In this document: positions 36,802 to 45,500 of the stretch, in pieces
Position numbering within the stretch: position 1 is the stretch's first letter
Layout of the letters: each line of letters begins with the position of its first letter
Origin: Eubacteriales Family XIII. Incertae Sedis bacterium
GTDB lineage: Bacteria; Bacillota; Clostridia; Peptostreptococcales; Anaerovoracaceae
Direction: 5' to 3'
Length of the DNA: 64,000 nt
Assembly (NCBI GenBank): GCA_031272365.1
Contig: JAISTX010000029.1
Location: 1-64,000 of the forward strand
Notes under the pieces: generated by a model
What the model was told of the DNA's origin: nothing
Databases searched by the model: none
What the model saw: only the letters and a program-made list of their open reading frames with translations
Program-made: the position numbers and the translations under genes

Positions 36802-37242
36802 ATGGCCAAGAAGTTTGAACTCGAGAAGGAGGAAATCCTCTGGAAGGATCGGAAACGTTACCTCGGGCTCCCCATCAGCTTCACGCGGTACGAAGTGACG
36901 GAGGAGCGTTTCATCACGCGGATCGGCCTGTTCACGACGGAGACGAACGAGATCCTGCTCTACCGCATCCTCGACCTCAAGCTGCGGCGGACGCTCGGGC
37001 AGAAGATCTTCGGCGTCGGCTCGATCACGCTCTACAGCGCGGACAGCACGAGCAACGAGTACGAGGTGAAAAACATCAAGCACTCCGACCAGGTGCGCCG
37101 CTTCATCGGGGACCTCGTCGAGAAGCGCCGGACGGAGAAGCAGATCGCGGGCCGGGAGATCTACGGCGTCGCGGGCGCCGAGGGCGACCACATCCACATC
37201 GACGGGGAGGGGCCGGCCGGCGGCATGGACCCGGGCGTGTGA
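36802..37242 (+). CDS. Bacterial PH domain-containing protein
   Basis: MAKKFELEKEEILWKDRKRYLGLPISFTRYEVTEERFITRIGLFTTETNEILLYRILDLKLRRTLGQKIFGVGSITLYSAD; AAAGGAAAG SD; TATAAT at 36741. Confidence 0.75.
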   Translation: MAKKFELEKEEILWKDRKRYLGLPISFTRYEVTEERFITRIGLFTTETNEILLYRILDLKLRRTLGQKIFGVGSITLYSADSTSNEYEVKNIKHSDQVRRFIGDLVEKRRTEKQIAGREIYGVAGAEGDHIHIDGEGPAGGMDPGV

Positions 37243-37250
37243 CGCGCCGC

Positions 37251-38834
37251 CTATTTCGGCAGCGGGAAGACCATCTCCTCCTCCACGGCCACGACCTCTT
37301 CGACGGTCGCGCCGTGCTCCGAGAGGATGTGGTTCATGACGTTTTTCAGCTGGCTGTCCGGCACCGACGCCCCGGAGGATACCCCGATCGTTTCAAGGCT
37401 GTCAAATGATTCTCTTGACAGCTCGTCGGGGGAATCAACCCGCGCCACCCGCCTCGCGCCGCTTGACAAGGCGGCTTCGGCAAGGCGGTTCGCATTGGAC
37501 GAATTGGCCGACCCCACGATGACGAACAGGTCGCATTTGGCGGCGATGGATTTCACAGCGGTTTGCCGGTTTTGCGTGGCGTAGCATATGTCGCTGTTCG
37601 GCGGGTCGGCGAGCTTTGGATAGCGGCGCCTCAATTGCTCGACGATAGCGGCGGTGTCCTGCGTGTTCAATGTGGTCTGCGACAGCCAGACGAGCCGCTC
37701 CGGGTCAAGCCCCTCGAGGGCGTCGATTTCGGCGGCGTTCTTGACCACCCGGATTTTTTCCGGGGCTTCGCCGACAATCCCGGCAACCTCATCGTGGTCC
37801 TCGTGGCCGATGAGGACGATGGAGTAGCCCTCCTCCGCATACCGGCGCGCCTTCGCGTGGACCTTGGTGACGAGGGGGCAGGTGGCGTCGATGACCCGCA
37901 GGCGGCGTTCCTGCGCGCGCCTGCGCACGGAAGGCGCGACCCCGTGCGCGGAGAACACGATCACGCTCCCGGCGGGGACTTCGTCCACCGAGTCGACAAA
38001 AACGACCCCCCGCTCCTTGAACGAACGGACGACGACGGTGTTGTGGACGATTTCCTTCAGGACGAATATGGTCGTTTGCTCCCTTTCCAGGGCCTGCTCG
38101 ACGGTTTTGATCGCGCGCTCGACGCCGGCGCAAAACCCCCTCGGGGACACGAGGAGGAGCCGTTTGCCCGGCGCGGTTTTTTTGGCGCTTGAAGCGCAGC
38201 CGTGTTTTTTGCACTCCTCGGCGAGCGGGCAGCCCCCGCAGGCCGGCTTCTTCCGGCAGTGCTCCTTTGCGTTCATCACGATGAGGGCGTGGAAGCGGTT
38301 GTAGACCTCGGCGCTCTTCGGGAGCCCGGCTTCGAAATGCGCCTTGACCGCCGCGTAGCCCTTCCCCGCGTCGACCGGGTAGCGCCCGCACAGCCGGTGG
38401 GTGTACGCGTCCACGACGAAGGTCGGGAAGCCGAACGCGTAGAGCAGGATCGAGTCGGCGGTTTCCTGGCCGACGCCCCTCGTCGCGAGCAGCTCGGCCC
38501 GGAGCTCTTTCAGCGGGCGCCTCCGGACGGCCGCCGCGTCATACCCGTATCGCTTGTACCAGGCCGTGACCGCTTTCAGGTACGCCGCCTTCTGGTTGAA
38601 GAAACCGGCGGGGCGGATGACTTCGGCCAGCTCCTTTTCGGGCATGGCGGCGACGGCTCCGGGCGAGAGCTTGCCGCCAAAATTGGCGAGGGCCTTCTCG
38701 ACGTTTCCCCAGGCCGTGTTCTGCGTCAGGACGGCGCCGGCGATCACCTCGTAAGGCGTCTCCGCGGGCCACCAATGGGGCTCGCCGTAATGCGCAAGGA
38801 GCGCCTCGTATATGGACAGCAGCTCGATTTCGAT
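37251..38834 (-). CDS. ispH: Fusion protein: endonuclease III-related (COG2231-like HhH-GPD, 4-Cys cluster) N-terminal half + IspH/LytB C-terminal half
   Basis: N-half: (ELLSIYEALLAHYGEPHWWPAETPYEV)IAGAVLTQNTAWGNVEKAL...RGVGQETADSILLYAFGFPTFVVDAYTHRL...CRKKPACGGCPLAEEC. C-half: RLLLVSPRGFCAGVERAI...VIDATCPLV...ICYATQNRQTAV...SGASVPDSQL. One uninterrupted frame. First canonical start is GTG 38747; the 38834 boundary is inferred from homology and SD spacing. Confidence 0.82.
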   Translation of the reverse strand: MEIELLSIYEALLAHYGEPHWWPAETPYEVIAGAVLTQNTAWGNVEKALANFGGKLSPGAVAAMPEKELAEVIRPAGFFNQKAAYLKAVTAWYKRYGYDAAAVRRRPLKELRAELLATRGVGQETADSILLYAFGFPTFVVDAYTHRLCGRYPVDAGKGYAAVKAHFEAGLPKSAEVYNRFHALIVMNAKEHCRKKPACGGCPLAEECKKHGCASSAKKTAPGKRLLLVSPRGFCAGVERAIKTVEQALEREQTTIFVLKEIVHNTVVVRSFKERGVVFVDSVDEVPAGSVIVFSAHGVAPSVRRRAQERRLRVIDATCPLVTKVHAKARRYAEEGYSIVLIGHEDHDEVAGIVGEAPEKIRVVKNAAEIDALEGLDPERLVWLSQTTLNTQDTAAIVEQLRRRYPKLADPPNSDICYATQNRQTAVKSIAAKCDLFVIVGSANSSNANRLAEAALSSGARRVARVDSPDELSRESFDSLETIGVSSGASVPDSQLKNVMNHILSEHGATVEEVVAVEEEMVFPLPK

Positions 38835-39021
38835 AACAACCTCCCTTCCTGCCGCCCATTATACCACCACCAGCCTGCGCGTCGACGACCAGACGAAATT
38901 GCGCGGGGCGGATTGGTCCCGCCTCGTGCTTGACAAGGCATAGGGACTGCTGGTAACTTGTATGAGTGCGCAATCCGTCGCATATACGCAAATACAATTT
39001 AAGAGGAGTAACAGAGATAGT

Positions 39022-40095
39022 ATGGGAAAGAAAAAGATGAAGGGATTCGCAATGCTTGGCTTTGACACGGTCGGATGGATCGAGAAGGACGTCCCGGAGG
39101 TCGGGCCGCTTGACGCGCTGTGCAAGCCGCTGGCGGTGTCGCCGTGCACGTCGGACGTGCACACGGTCTGGGAGCGCGCGCTCGGCGAGCGCAGCGACCT
39201 GATCCTCGGCCACGAGGCGTCCGCTGAGGTCGTGGAGGTCGGTGCCCTCGTCAAGGACTTCAAGCCCGGCGACAAGGTCATCGTGCCCGCGATCACGCCG
39301 GACTGGTGCGCGGTCGAGTCGCAGATGGGAATCTCTCAGCACTCCGGGGGGATGTTGAACGGCTGGAAATTCTCCAACATGAAGGACGGCGTCTTCGCGG
39401 ACTACTTCCACGTGAACGAGGCGGACGGCAACCTGGCGCATCTGCCCGATGAGATCGACCCCGTCGAGGCGGTCATGCTCTCCGACATGGTGCCCACGGG
39501 CTTCCACGGTGCGGAACTCGCGGAGGTCGCCTACGGCGAGACGGTCACGGTCATCGGCATCGGCCCCGTCGGCCTCATGGCCGTCGCGGGCAGCGTGCTG
39601 CGCGGCGCGGGCCGCGTCTTCGCGGTAGGTTCGCGCGAGAAATGCCGCGAGGTCGCGATCGGCTACGGCGCGACGGACCTCATCGACTACCACGACGGCG
39701 ACATCGTCGACCAGATCCTCGACAAGACGCACGGCGCCTACGTCGACAAGGTCATCATCGCCGGCGGCGACGTGAACACCTTCGACCAGGCCGTGCGCAT
39801 GGTGCGGCGCGGCGGCATCGTCTCAAACATCAACTACCTCGGCACGGGCGACTACATCAAGATCCCGCGCGTCGAGTGGGGCCTCGGCATGGGCCACATC
39901 CGCATCGCCGGCGGCCTGATGCCCGGCGGCCGCAAGAACATGGAATACCTCTCTAAGCTCCTCGTCCACGGGCGCCTCGACGTGAAGCCCCTGCTCACGC
40001 ACCGCTTCCACAAATTCGAAGACCTCGAGCAGGCCCTCCTCATGATGAAGGACAAGACCCCGGACCTGATCAAGCCGGTCGTGACGCTGGCCTGA
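39022..40095 (+). CDS. adh: NADP-dependent secondary (isopropanol-type) alcohol dehydrogenase
   Basis: MKGFAMLGFDTVGWIEKDVPEVGPLDALCKPLAVSPCTSDVHTVWE, LGHEASAEVVEVG, GIGPVGLMAVAG. Confidence 0.9.
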   Translation: MGKKKMKGFAMLGFDTVGWIEKDVPEVGPLDALCKPLAVSPCTSDVHTVWERALGERSDLILGHEASAEVVEVGALVKDFKPGDKVIVPAITPDWCAVESQMGISQHSGGMLNGWKFSNMKDGVFADYFHVNEADGNLAHLPDEIDPVEAVMLSDMVPTGFHGAELAEVAYGETVTVIGIGPVGLMAVAGSVLRGAGRVFAVGSREKCREVAIGYGATDLIDYHDGDIVDQILDKTHGAYVDKVIIAGGDVNTFDQAVRMVRRGGIVSNINYLGTGDYIKIPRVEWGLGMGHIRIAGGLMPGGRKNMEYLSKLLVHGRLDVKPLLTHRFHKFEDLEQALLMMKDKTPDLIKPVVTLA

Positions 40096-40136
40096 CGCAC
40101 CCGCCGAAAAGCGGTATCAGGAAATGGAGCACAGCA

Positions 40137-40168
40137 AAAGAACCCGGGGAGTTCCCCGGGTTCTTTCA
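40137..40168. terminator. Bidirectional terminator between adh (+) and tmRNA (-)
   Basis: AAAGAACCCGGGGA-GT-TCCCCGGGTTCTTT, perfect 14-bp stem with flanking A/T tracts. Confidence 0.85.
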
Positions 40169-40172
40169 GTCT

Positions 40173-40533
40173 TGGTGGAGATGGCGGGAATTGAACCCGC
40201 GTCCGAAAGCGCTTCTGCCAGGACTTTCTCCGAGCGCAGCCTGCGATGGTTTGTTTCGCCTCACCCGCGCGTCACAGGCGCAGCGTGGGTTCGGCTATCT
40301 CGTGAGTCCCCTATGCTACCGAGAAATCACATAGGGTTTTCCTGCATATTTGGCGCCGGTGACCGGTCCTGCAGGTGAGTCCGGGCCGACGTCGCGGGGC
40401 GGATTAGGCCGCCAGTGCGAAATTGGTTTTGTTTTTGCCGTTTATTGTAAACGTTTGCCGCTTTTTACGTGGACTCGGCGACCACGGCTCGCTTGTCCTG
40501 CGTCTACACCCCCGTCGAGACCTTTACATCCCC
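40173..40533 (-). ncRNA. ssrA: tmRNA (SsrA)
   Basis: Minus-strand 5' end GGGGATGTAAAGGTCTCGACGGGGGTGTAGACG; 3' end GCGGGTTCAATTCCCGCCATCTCCACCA; GGGGATG pairs with CATCTCC; internal tag reading frame ...GGC AAA AAC AAA ACC AAT TTC GCA CTG GCG GCC TAA. Confidence 0.95.
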
Positions 40534-40701
40534 GAGCTTGTCTTTTTTCCGAACTGCTGCGTTGCTCCGAACCGGGCCTTGCTCACGTACTTCCAGTACG
40601 CTTCGCTGCGCCCCGCTTCGGTGCGCCTTGCATTTCGAAAAAAATCCTGCGCTCGCACAGAGCGTTGCAGAACCAATTCCATCTATCATCATACCACATT
40701 T
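40534..40701. repeat. Palindrome-rich intergenic element
   Basis: CGTACT-TCC-AGTACG hairpin plus further GC palindromes (GCGCCCCGCTTCGGTGCGC) between tmRNA and the 2-hydroxyacid dehydrogenase gene. Confidence 0.45.
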
Positions 40702-41661
40702 TCAGCCGTTGACAACATGGATGGGGCTGCCGGCGAGGAAAGCCTCGATGTTGCCCTCCGCGATGCGCAGCAGCCGCTCCCGCGCCTCCGTCGCCCCCCA
40801 CGCCATGTGCGGCGTGAGGATCGCGCGCGGCGCGCCGAGCAGCGGGTTGTCCTCTCGCATGGGCTCCCGCGAGACGACGTCCGCCGCAAACCAGCCGACC
40901 TTCCCGCTCTCGAGCGCCGCCCGCATGTCCGCCTCCTGCACGAGCGGCCCCCTGGCCGTGTTGATCACGATGACGCCGTCCTTCATCTTGGCGATCGCCT
41001 CGCGCCCGATCATCCCCACGTTGGATTCGGTCTGCGGGCAGTGCAGCGAGATGACGTCCGACTCCCGGTACAGCGTGTCCAGGTCCACGAACCGGACCGG
41101 CGCCGTCTCGAGCGCCCCGCCGGCCGAGCGGCTGTGGACGATCACGTCCATGCCGAACGCGGCCGCGACCCGGGCCACCGCGCGGCCGATTTTCCCGAAG
41201 CCGATGATGCCGAACCTCTTGCCGGCAAGCTCGATCAGCGGGTAGTCCCAATAACAAAAATCCGGGGACGCCACCCAGCGCCCCTCCCGCACCGTCTCGC
41301 TGTGATGCCGGACTTGGTCGCAGATTTCGAGCAGCAACGCAAACACGTGCTGCGCCACGGACGGCGTGCTGTAGGACGGGATATTGGACACGGGGATGCC
41401 CCGCTCCCGCGCGGCCGAAAGGTCGACGACGTTGTACCCCGTCGCGAGCACGCAGATGTAGCGTATGCCGGGGCATGCCTCCAGCGTCTGCCGCGTGATG
41501 GGCGTCTTGTTGGTCAGGACGATTGCCGCGCCGCCGATGCGCGACGCGATGTCCGCCTCCGCCGTGCGGTCATAGAGCGCCAGCTCCCCGAACCGCGCAA
41601 TGCCGTCCCAGGAGAGATCTCCCGGGTTCACCGTGAAAGCATCCAGCGCCACGATTCTCAT
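40702..41661 (-). CDS. D-isomer-specific 2-hydroxyacid dehydrogenase
   Basis: LAGKRFGIIGFGKIGRAVARVAAAFGMDVIVHSR, SLHCPQTESNVGMIG, INTARGPLVQEADM. Confidence 0.9.
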   Translation of the reverse strand: MRIVALDAFTVNPGDLSWDGIARFGELALYDRTAEADIASRIGGAAIVLTNKTPITRQTLEACPGIRYICVLATGYNVVDLSAARERGIPVSNIPSYSTPSVAQHVFALLLEICDQVRHHSETVREGRWVASPDFCYWDYPLIELAGKRFGIIGFGKIGRAVARVAAAFGMDVIVHSRSAGGALETAPVRFVDLDTLYRESDVISLHCPQTESNVGMIGREAIAKMKDGVIVINTARGPLVQEADMRAALESGKVGWFAADVVSREPMREDNPLLGAPRAILTPHMAWGATEARERLLRIAEGNIEAFLAGSPIHVVNG

Positions 41662-42434
41662 TCCGCGCCGGCCCCCTCCCCCGCCGCAATCAGATCCTTC
41701 ACCACCTCCGCCGCGAGGATCAGCCCCGCCACCGGCGGGACGAAGGCATTGCTCGCTGGGATCTGCCGGCGGATCGTGCAGTACCTCGCCGTCCCCGGCG
41801 GGCAGACGCAGCCCGTGCGGCAGCTGATCTCGTCGTCCTCGATCGGGGTGCCCGGCTTTTCCGTGGAGTAGACGACCTTGACGCCCGAAAGGCCGCGGGC
41901 GCGCAGCTCCTTGCGCATGACTTTCGCGAGCGGGTCCATCTCGGTCTTGAAGATATCCGTCACGACGAACTTCGTCGGGTCCAGCTTGTTCGCCGCGCCC
42001 ATCGCGCAGATGATCGGGACGCCCGCCGCCTTCGCGCGCGAGATGAGCTCGATCTTCCCCGTCACCGTGTCGATCGCGTCCACGACGTAGTCGTAGGCGG
42101 ACAGGTCGACGCCGTCCGCCGTGTCCGGCATATAGAACATCTTGAAAACGCCCACCTGGCAGTCGGGGTTGATGTCCATGATGCGCTCCCGCATGACGTC
42201 CACCTTGTAGCGGCCGACCGTCGAGCGCATCGCGATGATCTGCCGGTTCAGGTTCGTGAGGCAGATGCGGTCGTCGTCGAACAGGTCGATCGCCCCGACG
42301 CCCGAGCGCGCCAGCGCCTCCGCCGTGTAGCCGCCGACGCCGCCGATGCCGAAAACCGCCACCTTCGCGGCGTAGATCCTGGCCATCTTCCCCCGCCCGA
42401 ACTGCAGGGATGTACGTGCAAATTGATCCAGCAT
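41658..42434 (-). CDS. tcdA: tRNA threonylcarbamoyladenosine dehydratase (HesA/MoeB/ThiF family)
   Basis: VAVFGIGGVGGYTAEALARSGVGAIDLFDDDRICLTNLNRQI, DYVVDAIDTVTGKIELI. Confidence 0.9.
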   Translation of the reverse strand: MLDQFARTSLQFGRGKMARIYAAKVAVFGIGGVGGYTAEALARSGVGAIDLFDDDRICLTNLNRQIIAMRSTVGRYKVDVMRERIMDINPDCQVGVFKMFYMPDTADGVDLSAYDYVVDAIDTVTGKIELISRAKAAGVPIICAMGAANKLDPTKFVVTDIFKTEMDPLAKVMRKELRARGLSGVKVVYSTEKPGTPIEDDEISCRTGCVCPPGTARYCTIRRQIPASNAFVPPVAGLILAAEVVKDLIAAGEGAGAE

Positions 42435-42503
42435 ATCCCTAAGATTATATCAGGAATATGCCGGATCGTTTTGCTAGCCAGTAAGGTGTGTTCCTATGCT
42501 TGT

Positions 42504-45500
42504 TTACGCCGCTTCGTCATTCGAGTTGCGGATGCGCCTCCCGAGCCGCTTCCCAGCCGCCGCGAGGTTCCTGCGGAAGTGCCACGTGATCAGGCCGATG
42601 AAGATCAGCAGCGCGATGAGCAGCAGCTTCGGGAACAGGCCCAGGTATTTGTCGAGCATGTCGCCGTCGTCCTGCGGCACCTCCGTCTCGTCGATGATCG
42701 CGCCGGCATCCCCTTCCGGGACCTCAGGCTCCTCGATGGTCACCTCTTCCTCGATGGGCGGCACGATCACCTCGGTCGTGCCCTCCCCGTCCGTCGCGTC
42801 GGCGCCCGTGCTGTCCGTCGTGCTCGTGCCGCCGCCCGCAATAACGGGCGTGCTCGAACTCGTGCTGGAGCTGGACGACGTGCTCGACGAACTGCTCGAA
42901 GAGCCGGACGACCCCGAGGACGCGGCGATCGGCTCATAGATGGCCACCACCACATACGTCGGGACGGTGCCTACCGACTCGGAGCTCGTGTAGACGGACT
43001 CCGCCGTGTAGTAGCCCGTGCCCTTCACCGTCTCCGCGCCGCGGTACTCCACGGTCGCCTTGTAGGTTTCGGGGAATCCAAACTTGTCGTACGAGGCCAC
43101 TTCGAAATGCACGCCGCCGCGCGTCAGCTCCACGGTCTTCTTCCCTGTTTCCGAGCCGTAGTCCTCGACCTCAAACTGCTTCGTCGCCGGGAGCGCCTCC
43201 ACGTCGTTCGTCGGCAGGCTCGCGAACGCCTCGTCATCCTCCGGCTTTACCACACGGATGACGTCCTGCTCGACCGGCTTGTCCTTCTTGGACACCGTCA
43301 CGCCCGGGATCTTCTCTTTCAGCAGCGCCGCGCCTTCCTCCGACAGGTCGCCGGAGACATCCCACGTATACGTGCGCGTGATCGGCAGCGTCGACTCGAG
43401 CACCGGGTCGCGCCGCTCGACGAGGCGGTAGTTTTTCCCGCCGAGCTCGATGACACTCGGCACGTCCAGGCTGCCCTCCTGCCCTTCCGTATAACGGAAC
43501 TCTATCGTTGCCTTGTTGCTGCCATCCGTCGTCTCCACCTGCGTGGCGTAGACGGGTTCCTGCACTGCGGTCACCAGGGCGGCGGACATCAGGAACAGGA
43601 GCATCAGCGAGGTTCCCTGCGTCAGCTTGTGCCGCGCCTTCTCCTTGCGCTTGCGCTGCTGCCGCTCCACCAGCACGAGGAACACGAGGCCGGCGAGGCA
43701 GATGAACGACACCACGATCCAGCGCGTCAGCTGCATGTCGTCACCCGTCTTCGCGGAGCGTGCGCCGCTGCCGCCCGATGCCGAATCCGTGCCCGGCTTC
43801 AGCGTCCCCGGCTTCAGCACCGGCTTGTTCTCTTCGGACGTCACCGTCGGCAGCCCCGCCTCAGGGGTCGTCGCCGCCTGCGGGACGTCGATCTCTTTCG
43901 TCACGACCGCGTCCTTGTCCATGTCGGTCAGCACGACGCTCTGGTTGTCCACCACGATATGCTTCGCCCCGCGCGCGACCACCGAGGACACGATGTTCTC
44001 GGTCGCCATCGCCCGCGTCGCCGTCACGAGGTAGGACGCGGGTTTCAGCCCTGTCGCATTCTTGGCGTCCTCCGTGTAGTCCGGCCGCCACGACTGCGGC
44101 GTCCAGTCGACCCCGCCGGACGATATGCCCGTGTACGCGCCCGTGAGCGCCAGGGCCGTGACTTCCCCGAGCGGCTGGATGCCCGACGCCAGGGTCTGCA
44201 CCCCGCTCTTGACCTCCGTGCCGCCGTCGACCTTCGCGATGTCGTCGTTGCTCATCCACGTATCCGACACGATCTTCCCCGTCGAGGGATCCCGGTGCTC
44301 GAGGTTGATGGATGTATCCGTGTAGTTCTTGCTTGTGAACCCGATGTCGACCGCGCCGTATTCAAACCGGATCGCCGTCACGTACTCGTCCGCGGCAAGC
44401 CCCAGATCCTCCACCTTCAGGAGCGACTGCTCCGTGGTGGAGAGGCTCTTCGCCCAGAGCTTGAAGCCCGTGTTCGGGTAGGCCACTTTCTCAAGCTCCG
44501 GATCGGTGGCCTTCACTTCCGAGTAGACCGTCTTGTCGTCCGTCTTGTTGGTCTTGTACCATACGTTGAACTTTTCGTCCAAGTCGCCGTAGACCACCGG
44601 CGTGATGAGCGCCTGCACCCGCACCTGGTCCGTGCCGCTGACGCATTCCAGCGGGTCGTCCACGACGAACTCGTCGAGGTCCACCGACGCCGTCGACCGG
44701 AAGTCGATGTCGTACCGGTAGCTCTCCTCGCCGACGTTGTGGAAGCCGTCCTCGCGCTCCGCGTCCGTGAACGCCGCGCTCGTGCGCCGGATCGTGTCCT
44801 TGTCGACCTGGATCGGGATGAGCGCCATCTGCGCGAAGTCGTGGTCATCCTCGTCCTGCGAGTCATCCGGCGTGTCGTCCGACTTGCCGTCGTCATCCTC
44901 GTCCGGGAAGCGGTGCTCGTCGATCTCGTTGTCCTTCGGCGGGCCGTCGTTCGAATCGTCGTCGTCCGGCTTCGAGTCGATGTCTTCGACCTCATTCCCT
45001 TCGTCGTCCTCCATCTTGGAGACCTCCGCGAAATTCGTGATCGTCGTGTTCGGGAGCGAATCGCCCCAGTCGACCTTGAGCACGAGCGGCAGGTATTTCA
45101 CGCTGCCCTCCGTACCGGCGGGCGTGAGCGTGAAGTCCGGCCCGCAATAACGGATCAGCCCCTTCTCCGCGTCCCACTCCCAGATCGGATAGCCGTCGGC
45201 GTCTTTGTTGGACCAGTTCCGCCCAGCGGGCGCCGTGACCGCGTAGTCCTGACTGAACGTTAGCCCCGCCGGGAGGTAGTCCACGAGCCCGCCCGTGGGG
45301 ATCACGGTCGTGTTCGGGCTCTGGTTGAACACGTCGATGCGGAAGAAGACCAGGTCGCCGTCCCATACCGGCACCGCGCCCGTCGAGGGGATCTCGGCGT
45401 CGCCATCCATAGGTGCCGTGTACGTAAACTTCTTCACCCCGTTCGTCTCACGCTCCACACGTTTGATCCACTTGCGCAGCGCGACATCATACCATTTCTT

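Noticed and set aside
40173-40210. Possible tRNA 3' end (T-arm and CCA)
   Set aside because: Part of the tmRNA; the matching 5' acceptor strand is 320 nt away at 40527-40533.
40423-41871. 482-aa + strand ORF
   Set aside because: Runs across the tmRNA and antisense to the 2-hydroxyacid dehydrogenase; no coding signature.
42423-45263. 946-aa + strand ORF
   Set aside because: Shadow ORF opposite the giant surface protein; Arg/His/Leu-rich, no domain and no plausible start context.
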